The notes: generated by a model from the letters alone, not told the origin. DNA of 64,000 nucleotides from CAVEFW01 sp964579575 (GCA_964579575.1 CAZOGL010000003.1:13250-77249), one strand, 5' to 3'. Counted from the first letter of the stretch, positions 1-8,090 are shown. Numbers and translations: made by a program.

Positions 1-290
1 TTGAGGGTATCGTGATCTTTGTCGTGTTGTTTGCCCTCTCCCGTAAGCAACCTCCCCGCAGCCGGGGGACCTTCCTTGGCCTGTTCTTGGTCATGTACGG
101 GTGTTTCCGTTTTGCTATCGAGTTCGTTCGCCAACCCGATGCACAGCTTGGGTATCTGTTCGGGACGGGTTGGGTGACGATGGGCCAGATGCTTTCCTTG
201 CCCCTGATCATTGCGGGAATTGCGATTCTTGTCTACACAATCAAGGTGAGACCGCCGCAACAGGGCCTGCCTGAGCAAGAGGGGGCTTGA
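1..290 (+). CDS. lgt: Prolipoprotein diacylglyceryl transferase, C-terminal part
   Basis: C-terminal fragment of the membrane enzyme that transfers diacylglycerol from phosphatidylglycerol to the lipobox cysteine of prelipoproteins. The frame is open from base 3, so the start lies upstream of the window. Visible family features are the RFAIEFVRQPDAQLG segment, then MGQMLSLPLI and the last transmembrane helix, ending in a short polar tail. A likely substrate in this window is the solute-binding lipoprotein at 30184-31779. The stop codon sits inside a 34-nt segment that recurs 75 nt downstream. Identification is firm from the conserved motifs; nothing can be said about the N-terminal half. Confidence 0.93.
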   Translation, partial: EGIVIFVVLFALSRKQPPRSRGTFLGLFLVMYGCFRFAIEFVRQPDAQLGYLFGTGWVTMGQMLSLPLIIAGIAILVYTIKVRPPQQGLPEQEGA

Positions 291-383
291 TCGGGATTGT
301 CCAATGAGCCACGGCCCGCGTGTTGGTGCCGGCGAGGACGCACTGCAAAGCGAGAAGAGGTTTGATCGGGGTTGCCCAATTAG
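275..383. repeat. Direct repeat containing the lgt stop codon
   Basis: Two copies of a 34-nt segment at 275-308 and 350-383, matching at 27 of 34 positions. Both contain TTGATCGGG, with the TGA being the lgt stop in the first copy. The offset is 75 nt, a whole number of codons. Most differences are transitions. The space between copies contains no gene. Confidence 0.75.
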
Positions 384-429
384 GGTATTGCAAAACGCCT
401 GGCTTGTGATACCATCAACAGGCTGTCTT

Positions 430-450
430 GTCTTGGTCGGAAACCAAGAC
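430..450 (+). promoter_or_regulatory. rpmE leader hairpin
   Basis: A perfect 8-bp inverted repeat (GTCTTGGT / ACCAAGAC, 5-nt loop) lies just before the rpmE ribosome binding site AAAAGGAG at 457-464. There is no T run, so it is more likely a leader element than a terminator. A role in rpmE autoregulation is only an inference. Confidence 0.4.
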
Positions 451-469
451 ACTCTGAAAAGGAGAACCC

Positions 470-1054
470 ATGAAAGAAGGAATTCACCCGAATTACGTCG
501 AGTGCACGGTTCGCTGCTCTTGCGGCAACACGTTCGTCACTCGTGCAACCAAGCCTGAACTCAGGATTGACCTGTGCAACGAATGCCACCCCTTCTTCAC
601 CGGCACCCAGAAGCTGATCGACTCGGGCGGTCGTGTCCAACGCTTCACCGACAAGTTCGGCGGTGCTCGTGAGGCAATGGCTGAGCGTGAGGCTGCCAAG
701 AAGGCTGCCAAGGCTGCCGCCGCCGCTGAGCGTGAGGCTGCCAAGAAGGCTGAGCGTGAGGCAAAGGCCGCCGCAAAGGCAAAGCGTGCTGCTGAGTATG
801 CCGCAAAGGCCGAGGCTGAGGCCGCTGCTGCCGCTGAAGCCGCCGCTGCTGAGGCNNNNNNNNNNNNNNNNNNNNNNNNNNNNNNNNNNNNNNNNNNNNN
901 NNNNNNNNNNNNNNNNNNNNNNNNNNNNNNNNNNNNNNNNNNNNNNNNNNNNNNNGCCGCCGCTGCTGAGGCCGAAGCTGCTGAGGCTACCGCTGAAGCT
1001 GCTCCTGCTGAGGAGCCGGTCGTCGAGGCTGAGACCGAGGCTGCTGCTGAGTAG
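470..1054 (+). CDS. rpmE: 50S ribosomal protein L31 with long Ala/Glu/Lys-rich tail
   Basis: Residues 1-69 are a zinc-binding (C+) L31 with Cys16, Cys18, Cys36 and Cys39 (CSC and CNEC motifs) and the HPNY start typical of the family; a normal L31 is about 70 residues. From about residue 70 the protein runs on for at least 125 residues of low-complexity AEREAAKKA-type sequence, predicted by eye to be a charged helix or coiled coil turning acidic at the end (EEPVVEAETEAAAE). A 100-N gap at 856-955 falls inside this tail, so its true length and frame across the gap are unknown. The start has a good ribosome binding site at 457-464. The gene is monocistronic with its own terminator. Confidence 0.9.
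   Translation: MKEGIHPNYVECTVRCSCGNTFVTRATKPELRIDLCNECHPFFTGTQKLIDSGGRVQRFTDKFGGAREAMAEREAAKKAAKAAAAAEREAAKKAEREAKAAAKAKRAAEYAAKAEAEAAAAAEAAAAEXXXXXXXXXXXXXXXXXXXXXXXXXXXXXXXXXXAAAAEAEAAEATAEAAPAEEPVVEAETEAAAE
856..955. other. Scaffold gap of 100 N inside rpmE
   Basis: Exactly 100 N. The 17 bases before the gap (839-855) are identical to the 17 bases after it (956-972), both GCCGCCGCTGCTGAGGC. The repetitive alanine codons probably broke the assembly. The real number of repeat units is unknown and the 100 is a placeholder. Confidence 0.9.
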
Positions 1055-1079
1055 CGCTCGCTGACCATCGTAGGTTTGG

Positions 1080-1114
1080 AGCGGCCCCGCATGCGCGGGG
1101 TCGCTTTGATTTTG
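1080..1114 (+). terminator. rpmE terminator
   Basis: An 11-bp stem (AGCGGCCCCGC pairing with GCGGGGTCGCT, with one G-T wobble) around a 4-base loop, followed by a T-rich stretch, 25 bases after the rpmE stop. Confidence 0.8.
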
Positions 1115-1350
1115 TCCACTTTCGCTTTTTCTTCGTGTCTCGTTTCTGTCCTTAAGCGCGGAGCTGGCGTTTGCCACAGTTTGCGATCTGAAGCGCCTAT
1201 GCTCGTTACGGTTTGCGGCCTTGGGCGGCTCAGGAAATTTCTTTAAATTTTTTGGAAGAACCCACCAAATTTTTCAAAACATCCGCTTCATACGTCCCCA
1301 ACCTGCGGGTTTGCAAAAGGGGAGGATAGACACTCCCGGGTGCGTGGCAT
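1115..1350. other. Intergenic region upstream of rpsL
   Basis: No convincing gene. The stretch contains an AT-rich block around 1240-1280 and a short hairpin (GGGAG/CTCCC near 1321-1337) followed by CCCGGGTGCGTGG, a motif also present in the rplB leader near 8204. It lies directly upstream of the rpsL promoter. Confidence 0.4.
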
Positions 1351-1379
1351 TTGACAACAGGCGAAGAGCAGCGTAAAGT
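1351..1379 (+). promoter_or_regulatory. rpsL (str operon) promoter
   Basis: Perfect -35 TTGACA at 1351-1356, a 17-bp spacer and -10 TAAAGT at 1374-1379. The same pair of hexamers with the same spacing precedes the tRNA-tuf unit at 37725-37753. The predicted transcript has a leader of about 110 nt. Confidence 0.75.
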
Positions 1380-1411
1380 ACCACCTCGCGCCCTAACAGG
1401 CGTTTGTTTTC

Positions 1412-1490
1412 GTGTGCGCATCAGCTGAGCGCACAGGGGAATTCAGTAAGTGCCTTCGAATAAGCGAAGGCTAGGCAGTATATGAAGGAG
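1412..1490 (+). promoter_or_regulatory. rpsL leader: two hairpins and ribosome binding site
   Basis: The leader contains a hairpin with GTGCGC/GCGCAC arms around 1412-1434 and a second hairpin GCCTTCG/CGAAGGC at about 1452-1471. The Shine-Dalgarno GAAGGAG follows at 1484-1490, 8 nt before the TTG start. It could be the site of ribosomal-protein feedback, which is inferred from position only. Confidence 0.4.
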
Positions 1491-1498
1491 TTAGTAAA

Positions 1499-1870
1499 TT
1501 GCCTACTATTAATCAATTGGTCCGCAAGGGCCGCCTGAAGACGGCGGAAAAATCCAAGACGCCGGCTCTGAAGGGCAATCCGCAAAAGCGCGGCGTTTGC
1601 ACCCGCGTTTACACCACCACGCCGAAGAAGCCGAACTCCGCACTCCGTAAGGTTTGCCGTGTCCGTCTCGTCAATGGCATGGAAGTCACCGCATACATCC
1701 CCGGCGAGGGTCACAACCTCCAAGAGCACTCCATGGTGCTTATCCGTGGTGGTCGTGTCAAGGACCTTCCTGGTGTCCGCTACAAGGTCATCCGCGCCGC
1801 TCTCGACTGCGCTGCAGTTGACAAGCGTCGTCAGGGCCGTAGCCGTTATGGAGCTAAGCGCCCCAAGTAA
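1499..1870 (+). CDS. rpsL: 30S ribosomal protein S12
   Basis: S12 of 123 residues, the usual length, part of the decoding centre. It starts with TTG at 1499 (MPTINQLVRKGR), supported by the ribosome binding site. The decoding loops TTTPKKPNSALRK and GGRVKDLPGVRY are intact, with lysines at the positions altered in classical streptomycin-resistant mutants, so the protein looks streptomycin-sensitive. It is first in a unit rpsL-rpsG-fusA-rpsJ-rplC-rplD-rplW. rpoB and rpoC, the usual upstream neighbours, are absent; rpmE is there instead. Confidence 0.98.
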   Translation: MPTINQLVRKGRLKTAEKSKTPALKGNPQKRGVCTRVYTTTPKKPNSALRKVCRVRLVNGMEVTAYIPGEGHNLQEHSMVLIRGGRVKDLPGVRYKVIRAALDCAAVDKRRQGRSRYGAKRPK

Positions 1871-1958
1871 GTAACCGTTAAGACGCGCGGACCGAGAAGG
1901 GTCTAATGAGCGAATAAGGAGATTCGCCCCGAAGCGCGCAGGAATAAAGGAGATTTAT

Positions 1959-2429
1959 ATGCCGCGTCGTGCAGCAGCAATCCGCCGCGAAGTGCAGCCG
2001 GATGCAAAGTTTAACAATCGTCTCGTCACTCAATTGATCAACAAGATCTTGCTTGACGGCAAGAAGTCCGTGGCCGAGGACATCGTCTACGGTGCTTTTG
2101 ACCTGGTTGAGAAGAAGACGGGCGAGGATCCGCTGTCCGTGTTCAAGAAGGCTATGGACAATGTTCGTCCTACGTTGGAAGTCAAGCCCAAGCGTGTTGG
2201 TGGCGCCACCTACCAGGTCCCCATGGAGGTTAACTCCCGCCGCGCAACCACGTTGGCAATCCGTTGGATCGTTGACTTCTCCCGTAAGCGCAAGGAGCAC
2301 ACCATGAAGGAGCGCCTTGCCAACGAAATCATGGATGCAGCTAACAACACCGGCGCCTCTATCAAGAAGCGTGAGGATTTGTACAAGATGGCTGAGTCCA
2401 ACCGTGCCTTCTCCCACTACCGCTTCTAA
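1959..2429 (+). CDS. rpsG: 30S ribosomal protein S7
   Basis: S7 of 156 residues, the primary 16S 3'-domain binder that nucleates head assembly of the small subunit. It begins MPRRAAAIRREVQPD, typical of bacterial S7, after a clear AAAGGAG site, and ends AFSHYRF as most bacterial S7 proteins do. It lies 88 nt after rpsL and 9 nt before fusA, the standard str-operon order. In other bacteria S7 represses the str operon by binding the rpsL-rpsG spacer; the spacer here (1871-1958) is long enough to hold such a site but I could not match a known structure. Confidence 0.98.
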   Translation: MPRRAAAIRREVQPDAKFNNRLVTQLINKILLDGKKSVAEDIVYGAFDLVEKKTGEDPLSVFKKAMDNVRPTLEVKPKRVGGATYQVPMEVNSRRATTLAIRWIVDFSRKRKEHTMKERLANEIMDAANNTGASIKKREDLYKMAESNRAFSHYRF

Positions 2430-2438
2430 GGAGTAGGA

Positions 2439-4562
2439 ATGGCTAAGAAGATCAATCTCGAGGACACTCGTAACATCGGCATCATGGCCCACATCGACGC
2501 GGGCAAGACGACGACCACCGAGCGCATCCTCTACTACACTGGTAAGACCCACAAGATCGGCGAGGTTCATGACGGCGCAGCCACCATGGACTGGATGGTC
2601 CAAGAGCAGGAGCGCGGCGTAACCATTACGTCTGCAGCAACCACGTGCTTTTGGAACTACCCGGGTGGTGCCGAGGACGGTAAGCCCTACCGCTTCCAAA
2701 TCATCGACACCCCGGGCCACGTTGACTTCACCGCTGAGGTTGAGCGCTCCCTGCGCGTCCTCGACGGCGCTGTCGCGGTTTTCGACGCTGTTGCTGGTGT
2801 CCAGCCGCAGTCCGAGACCGTTTGGCGTCAGGCGGAGCGCTATGGCGTTCCCCGCATCGCCTTCATCAACAAGTATGACCGTGTCGGCGCAGACTTCTTC
2901 CATGCGATCCAGACCATGAAGGATCGCCTTGGCGCAAACGCCGTTGCCGCTCAGATGCCCATGGGCGCTGAGGACAACTTCTGGGGCGTCATCGACCTGG
3001 TCACTATGACCGCATGGGACTTCAAGGCTGACGACAAGGGTATGACCTACCCCGAGCCGATGGACGAAATCCCGGCTGAGTTCGCTGAAGATGCTGAGCT
3101 TTACCACCAAGAGCTCGTTGACGCGGCTGCCGACTTCGACGAGGAACTTATGGAGAAGGTCCTCATGGAGGAGGAAGTCACGGTCGACGAGATCAAGGCT
3201 GCTTTGCGCAAGGGCGTTCTCGCCTGCGGCATCAACCCCGTCTTTGTCGGCTCCGCCTACAAGAACAAGGGCGTTCAGGAGCTTCTCGACGCTGTCGTCG
3301 ACTACATGCCGTCTCCTGTTGACGTTCCCCCTATCAAGGGCACGTTGCCTGACTCCGGCGAGGAGGACGAGCGTCCTTCCGATCCGAAGGCTCCGTTCTC
3401 CGCTCTTGCATTCAAGATCATGACCGACCCCTTCGTCGGCAAGCTGACCTACCTGCGTGTGTACTCTGGTACGCTCGATGCCGGCAGCTACGTCGTCAAT
3501 GCCACCAACGGCAAGAAGGAGCGCATCGGCCGTCTTTTGCAGATGCATTCCAACCAGCGTGTCGACATCGATAGCTGCACCGCTGGCGACATCGTCGCGG
3601 TCGTAGGCCTGAAGGCAACCACCACCGGTGATACGCTTTGCGCCGAGGGTGCTCCGATCATCCTTGAGACCATGCAGTTCGCCGACCCGGTTATCGACAT
3701 CGCTGTTGAGCCGAAGACCAAGGCAGAGCAGGACAAGATGTCCATCGCTCTCCAAAAGCTCGCCGAGGAGGACCCGACGTTCCGCGTGTCTACCAACCAC
3801 GAGACCGGCCAGACCATCATCGCTGGCATGGGCGAGCTCCACTTGGAGATCATCATCGACCGCCTGCTTCGCGAGTTCAAGGTCGAGGCAAACGTCGGCA
3901 AGCCGCAGGTTGCTTATCGCGAGACCGCAACGACCCCTGCTCTCAACGTCGAGGGCAAGTTCGTCCGCCAATCCGGTGGTCATGGTCAGTACGGCCATTG
4001 CGTCATCAACATGTATCCTCAGGAAGAGGGCAAGGGCTACGAGTTCGAGAACAAGATCGTCGGCGGCGTTATCCCCAAGGAGTACATCCCCGCAGTTGAC
4101 AAGGGCATCCAAGAGGCTCTCAACTCCGGTGTTCTCGCTGGCTATCCGGTCGAGGCTCTCAAGGTCGAGCTCATCGATGGTTCCTACCATGACGTCGACT
4201 CTTCCGAGGCGGCATTCAAGGTTGCCGGTTCCATGGCCATCAAGGCCGCACTCAAGAAGGGCAATCCTTGCATCCTCGAGCCGATGATGGCTGTGGAGGT
4301 CGAGACTCCCGATGAGTACACCGGTTTCGTCATGGGTGACATCCCCTCCCGCCGTGGTCTGATCCAAGGCCAGGAGATGCGTGGTACCACCACGACCATC
4401 AGCGCGAAGGTTCCGCTGGCTGAGATGTTCGGCTATGCAACCGATCTTCGTTCCGGTACCCAGGGTCGCGCGTCCTACACGATGCAGTTCGACTCTTACG
4501 CTCCTGTGCCGAAGCATGTTCAGGAAGAAATCATCAGCAAGGCTGGCGGCAGCGCAAACTAG
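2439..4562 (+). CDS. fusA: Translation elongation factor G
   Basis: EF-G of 707 residues, the GTPase that drives translocation. G-domain motifs are present: AHIDAGKTTTTERI (P loop), DTPGHVDF, and NKYDRVGAD as the NKxD box, with Tyr in place of the more common Met. The later domains include the GMGELHLEI strand and the RRGLIQGQEMRG region near the C terminus. It follows rpsG by 9 nt and precedes rpsJ by 40 nt, so str and S10 genes are probably cotranscribed. A very long antisense reading frame (1878-4517, minus) runs through rpsG and fusA and is a codon-bias shadow. Confidence 0.98.
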   Translation: MAKKINLEDTRNIGIMAHIDAGKTTTTERILYYTGKTHKIGEVHDGAATMDWMVQEQERGVTITSAATTCFWNYPGGAEDGKPYRFQIIDTPGHVDFTAEVERSLRVLDGAVAVFDAVAGVQPQSETVWRQAERYGVPRIAFINKYDRVGADFFHAIQTMKDRLGANAVAAQMPMGAEDNFWGVIDLVTMTAWDFKADDKGMTYPEPMDEIPAEFAEDAELYHQELVDAAADFDEELMEKVLMEEEVTVDEIKAALRKGVLACGINPVFVGSAYKNKGVQELLDAVVDYMPSPVDVPPIKGTLPDSGEEDERPSDPKAPFSALAFKIMTDPFVGKLTYLRVYSGTLDAGSYVVNATNGKKERIGRLLQMHSNQRVDIDSCTAGDIVAVVGLKATTTGDTLCAEGAPIILETMQFADPVIDIAVEPKTKAEQDKMSIALQKLAEEDPTFRVSTNHETGQTIIAGMGELHLEIIIDRLLREFKVEANVGKPQVAYRETATTPALNVEGKFVRQSGGHGQYGHCVINMYPQEEGKGYEFENKIVGGVIPKEYIPAVDKGIQEALNSGVLAGYPVEALKVELIDGSYHDVDSSEAAFKVAGSMAIKAALKKGNPCILEPMMAVEVETPDEYTGFVMGDIPSRRGLIQGQEMRGTTTTISAKVPLAEMFGYATDLRSGTQGRASYTMQFDSYAPVPKHVQEEIISKAGGSAN

Positions 4563-4602
4563 GCGCTTTCGCGAATCAAAAGCTTATTTGGAGGTAAATT
4601 AA

Positions 4603-4911
4603 GTGGCTAATCAAAAGATTCGCATCCGCTTGAAGGGGTACGATCATGAGATCGTGGACCAGTCCACGAAGCTCATCGTCGATACCGCTCAGAAGACGGG
4701 TGCAAAGGTTTCCGGTCCTATTCCGCTGCCGACCGAGCGCAATCTCTACACGGTTATCAAGGGTCCCCATGTCAACAAGGACTCTCGTGAGCAGTTCGAG
4801 ATGCGTACCCACAAGCGTCTGATCGACATCTTGGAGCCCACGCCGAACACGGTTGACTCCCTGATGCGCCTCGATCTCCCCGCTGGTGTCGACATCGAGA
4901 TCAAACTGTAA
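4603..4911 (+). CDS. rpsJ: 30S ribosomal protein S10
   Basis: S10 of 102 residues, a small-subunit head protein also known as NusE in antitermination. The start is GTG at 4603, preceded by GGAGG at 4591-4595. The conserved loop (PIPLPTERNLYTV, then HVNKDSREQFEMRTHKR) is complete. It begins the S10 group rpsJ-rplC-rplD-rplW, which stops at a terminator after rplW rather than continuing into rplB. Confidence 0.98.
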   Translation: MANQKIRIRLKGYDHEIVDQSTKLIVDTAQKTGAKVSGPIPLPTERNLYTVIKGPHVNKDSREQFEMRTHKRLIDILEPTPNTVDSLMRLDLPAGVDIEIKL

Positions 4912-4924
4912 GGGGTGACGACGA

Positions 4925-5545
4925 ATGATTAATGCTATCTACGGTAAGAAGATCGGCATGACCCAGATCTTCGCTGAGGATGACACGGTCGTACCTGTCA
5001 CCGTCATTCTCGCTGAGCCGAACAAGGTTTGCCAGGTCAAGACGACCGAGACCGACGGCTACGAGGCAGTCCAGATGGGCTTCGGCTACATCAAGGACTC
5101 CAAGGTCAACAAGCCCATGGCGGGACACTTCGCCAAGCAGGGCACCACGCCTGTCCGCTACCTGCGCGAGGTTCGCGTCGAGAACGCGTCCGAGTACAAG
5201 GTCGGCGACGTGCAGACCGTCGCAGCTTTCGCTGACGTGAAGAAGGTTGACGTCCAGGGTGTCTCCAAGGGCAAGGGCTTTGCCGGCGTTATCAAGCGCT
5301 ACGGCTTTGGCGGCGGTCCTGGCGGCCATGGTGCCCACTTCCATCGCGCTCCCGGTTCTGTTGGCCAGTGTGCTACTCCGTCCCGCGTGTTCAAGGGCCT
5401 GCGCCTTCCTGGCCATATGGGCTGCGACACCGTTACGGTGAAGAACCTGGACGTCGTTCGCGTCGATGAGGAGCAAAACCTCATCCTGCTGAAGGGCGCT
5501 GTGCCCGGCGGCAAGAACGGTATCGTTCGCATTCGCATGGCTTAA
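4925..5545 (+). CDS. rplC: 50S ribosomal protein L3
   Basis: L3 of 206 residues, an early-assembly 23S binder that reaches the peptidyl transferase centre. The central loop GFGGGPGGHGAHFHRAPGS contains the glutamine/histidine-rich tip region typical of bacterial L3. The start ATG at 4925 follows AAGGGGTGACG, 13 nt after rpsJ, with rplD 33 nt downstream. Length and order are normal. Confidence 0.98.
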   Translation: MINAIYGKKIGMTQIFAEDDTVVPVTVILAEPNKVCQVKTTETDGYEAVQMGFGYIKDSKVNKPMAGHFAKQGTTPVRYLREVRVENASEYKVGDVQTVAAFADVKKVDVQGVSKGKGFAGVIKRYGFGGGPGGHGAHFHRAPGSVGQCATPSRVFKGLRLPGHMGCDTVTVKNLDVVRVDEEQNLILLKGAVPGGKNGIVRIRMA

Positions 5546-5578
5546 TCGACTAGCTGAGTAATTGAGGAGCTAATACTT

Positions 5579-6202
5579 ATGGCAACTATCGACATCAAGG
5601 GCGTGACGGGAGAGGTTACCGGCAAGGCCGAGCTCTCCGAGATCGTCTTCGGCATTGAGCCGAATGTGCCGGTGATGCACCTTGTCGTTCGCGCTCAGCG
5701 CAACGCATGGCGTCAGGGCACGTCCAATACCCGCACCCGTGGTCAAGTTCGTGGCGGTGGCCGCAAGCCGTGGCGCCAAAAGGGCACCGGCCGTGCACGT
5801 CAGGGCACGATTCGCGCACCCCAATGGGTCGGCGGCGGTACCGTCTTCGGTCCCCATCCCCGTTCCTACGAGATCAAGGTGAACCGCAAGGAGGTCAAGC
5901 TCGCAACCCGATCCGCTTTGGCTGCCAAGCTTGCCGACGAGCAGCTCACCATCGTTGAGGACTTCTCCTTCGAGAAGCCTTCCACCAAGGCTGCTGTTGC
6001 CGCTATGAAGGCGTTGGGCCTTGAGGGTCGTACGACCGTCGTCGTCCCCGATGACGCCATCGACACCTACCTGTCCTTCCGCAACATCCCCACGGTCAAT
6101 GTCCTCCCTGCCCAAGAGATCAACACCTATGAGCTTCTTGACAACAAGAACCTCGTGATCACCGTTGAGGCACTGAAGATCGTTGAGGAGGTGCTTGCAT
6201 AA
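5579..6202 (+). CDS. rplD: 50S ribosomal protein L4
   Basis: L4 of 207 residues. The long loop that enters the exit tunnel is clear: TRGQVRGGGRKPWRQKGTG followed by ARQGTIRAPQWVGGG. In E. coli L4 represses the S10 operon through the leader; the corresponding region before rpsJ here is only 40 nt, so a leader of that type is unlikely. The stop TAA shares its last A with the ATG of rplW, which suggests translational coupling. Confidence 0.98.
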   Translation: MATIDIKGVTGEVTGKAELSEIVFGIEPNVPVMHLVVRAQRNAWRQGTSNTRTRGQVRGGGRKPWRQKGTGRARQGTIRAPQWVGGGTVFGPHPRSYEIKVNRKEVKLATRSALAAKLADEQLTIVEDFSFEKPSTKAAVAAMKALGLEGRTTVVVPDDAIDTYLSFRNIPTVNVLPAQEINTYELLDNKNLVITVEALKIVEEVLA

Positions 6203-6483
6203 TGGAGGCACGCGAGATCATCATCCGCCCGGTCATCACCGAGCGCAGCTACGACGTCATGGAGAACAATGTGTATACCTTCGAGGTTGCACAGGGTGCT
6301 AACAAGATCGAGATCGCCAAGGCTGTTGAGGAGATCTTCAAGGTCAAGGTCATCAAGGTCAACACGCTCAACGTCAAGTCCAAGCCGAAGCGTCAGCGCG
6401 GTGTTGCGGGTCGTACCCGTACTTGGAAGAAGGCCATGGTTACCTTGGCACCGGGCGAGACCATCGAGATCTTCTCCGCTTAA
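6202..6483 (+). CDS. rplW: 50S ribosomal protein L23
   Basis: L23 of 93 residues, at the tunnel exit, the docking site for trigger factor and SRP. It overlaps rplD by one base. Conserved features are PVITERSYDVMENNVYTF and the RTRTWKKAMVTL strand. It is followed at once by a strong terminator and then by a trigger-factor-like gene, an unusual neighbour since L23 is the ribosomal partner of trigger factor. In most bacteria rplB follows rplW directly. Confidence 0.98.
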   Translation: MEAREIIIRPVITERSYDVMENNVYTFEVAQGANKIEIAKAVEEIFKVKVIKVNTLNVKSKPKRQRGVAGRTRTWKKAMVTLAPGETIEIFSA

Positions 6484-6510
6484 ACGCGTAAGCGACTAGA
6501 TTTGAAACCA

Positions 6511-6547
6511 AAAGGGAGGCTCCTTAAGCGGGGCCTCCCTTCTTTGT
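6511..6547 (+). terminator. rplW terminator
   Basis: GGGAGGC pairs with GCCTCCC, extended by A-T pairs, then TTCTTTG. It ends the rpsL-to-rplW unit and cuts the S10 operon in two. Confidence 0.85.
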
Positions 6548-6654
6548 TGGGGTGCCAAGCTTGGATGAGGCGTGCTATCATTGCTCCTTGTGAAACGAAG
6601 AGAAGAGTGCGAGCGATGTGACCATACGCTCGTCGATTGCAAGGAGCTCATCCC

Positions 6655-7974
6655 ATGAAGGTAATCCAATCACGCTTGGAGAATGGCTATTTCGTCATAG
6701 ATGCAGAGGCGACGGAAAAGGAGGTCACCGAGGCGTTCAACAAGGCCCAAATCCTGTTTGCCAACAAGATGGGTTTGCGAGCCGAGCCCGGAAAGACCCC
6801 GGCCCAAGCGGCCCAAGAGCAACTCGGTATTCGAGACCTCGACGCCATCGTCTCCGCTGACGTCATCGAGTATCTTTGGCCTCTTGCCGTCGAGAAGCGC
6901 AATCTCCAGCCCGCATTTCCGCCCCACCCGGTGTCCCAAGACATCCTGCGTCGCGGGAAGACCTACAAATTCCAGTTCGAGGTGTGCACCAAGCCGAAAT
7001 TCGAACTTACCAGCTATGAACCCCTCACGCTCGAGGCGCCCGCATTTGTGCCCGACCTGTCCGCTGTCGATAAGACGTTGGAGGATATCGGCAGCCACTA
7101 CATGGAGTTCGCAACGGCTTTTGGGATTGATCGTCCTGTCGATAAGGGTGATACCATCCTCTTGTCGATGGAGTCGAAACTTGTGGGGGATAGCGAGCCT
7201 TTGATGAACCTGACGTTTAAGTCCCGTCCCTACACCACTGGCGAAGGTTATATGCCTGACGACTTTGAGGAAAACGTCATCGGCATGAACGTCGGCGAGA
7301 CCAAGACCTTTACCTTTGGCGCCCCGACGCTTGACGAGGCGGGCAAGCCGACGACTGAAGATGTCGAGTGCACCGTCACCATTCTCGAGTTCCAGACCGT
7401 CAAAGAGCCTGAGATGGACGATGCCTGGGTCAGGAAGTATCTTCCGGGTTACGAGTCACGCGAGGCTCTTGTCAAGGATGTCGAGAAGGGAATCACCCAG
7501 GAACAACGCTTCTCTTATGACGCGCAATTGCGCAACCTCGCATCTGAGAAGATCGCCGAGCGCTTCGAGGGGTCTTTTGCCGACGACATTCTGATGAATA
7601 TGCGCGACGGCCTTTTGGAATCCCTGCGCACGAGCTTGCGTTCCCAGGGCAAGAAGTATGAGGAGTACGTCCAAGAGATGGGCGGGGAGGACCAGCTCAA
7701 CATCATGTTGCTCATCGAGGCCCGCAAGACCCTCGCCGAGGGCTATTCGCTTGACGCTGTGTACCGCCATTTCGGCCTGTACATCACCGATGAGGATATC
7801 GATGCGGTGTGCCTTTCCATGAACCCGCAAAACCCCGGTGCGGTTCGCCAAAACATGGAGGACGGCGGGCGTGGGTTTGCCCTGCGCGAGTCCGCGGAGC
7901 GCTACAAAGCTGCGAAATATCTCGTCGAGCATGCCAATATCGTGGAACCCAAGAGCGCCGAGGAGCAATCGTAG
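6655..7974 (+). CDS. tig: Trigger-factor-like chaperone (divergent)
   Basis: A 439-residue protein with the trigger factor layout: an N-terminal ribosome-binding region beginning MKVIQSRLENGYFVI, a central FKBP-like PPIase region (about 160-250, including VDKGDTILLSME and NVIGMNVGETKTFTFG), and a long helical C-terminal chaperone region. The ribosome-docking loop, normally GFRxGKxP, appears as GLRAEPGKTP (40-49), so docking may be altered. ATG at 6655 with AAGGAG at 6641-6646. The gene stands alone between rplW and rplB with its own terminator-like hairpin. It may be the only trigger factor or a diverged second copy; the rest of the genome would decide. Confidence 0.8.
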   Translation: MKVIQSRLENGYFVIDAEATEKEVTEAFNKAQILFANKMGLRAEPGKTPAQAAQEQLGIRDLDAIVSADVIEYLWPLAVEKRNLQPAFPPHPVSQDILRRGKTYKFQFEVCTKPKFELTSYEPLTLEAPAFVPDLSAVDKTLEDIGSHYMEFATAFGIDRPVDKGDTILLSMESKLVGDSEPLMNLTFKSRPYTTGEGYMPDDFEENVIGMNVGETKTFTFGAPTLDEAGKPTTEDVECTVTILEFQTVKEPEMDDAWVRKYLPGYESREALVKDVEKGITQEQRFSYDAQLRNLASEKIAERFEGSFADDILMNMRDGLLESLRTSLRSQGKKYEEYVQEMGGEDQLNIMLLIEARKTLAEGYSLDAVYRHFGLYITDEDIDAVCLSMNPQNPGAVRQNMEDGGRGFALRESAERYKAAKYLVEHANIVEPKSAEEQS

Positions 7975-8059
7975 GCGATAGGCGAAGAGAGCGCCGAGGA
8001 CTAGCCGTAGGCGAAGGCGAGAGAGCGCCGAGGACTAGCAGTAGGCGAAGGCGAATATA
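7952..8059. repeat. Tandem repeat of the tig 3' end
   Basis: Three copies beginning AGAGCGCCGAGGA start at 7952, 7988 and 8022 (steps 36 and 34 nt). The first is the end of the tig coding sequence (SAEEQS then TAG). Copies two and three carry their own TAG codons within GAGGACTAGC and GTAGGCGAAGGCGA. Confidence 0.85.
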
Positions 8060-8065
8060 GGCAGC

Positions 8066-8090
8066 GGGGGGAGCGCGGTGGCGCTCCCCA
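8066..8090 (+). terminator. Hairpin after tig, probable terminator
   Basis: GGGGAGCGC pairs with GCGCTCCCC around a 4-base loop. The downstream tract ACCTTTATAGG is only weakly T-rich, so termination may be partial. Confidence 0.55.

Noticed and set aside
1878..4517. An 879-codon open frame on the minus strand across rpsG and fusA
   Set aside because: It is exactly antisense to two highly conserved genes and arises from their strong codon bias; its translation has no recognisable motif.
6618..6860. Small plus-strand frame overlapping the start of the trigger-factor gene
   Set aside because: Out of frame with a well-supported gene and without its own ribosome binding site or motifs.
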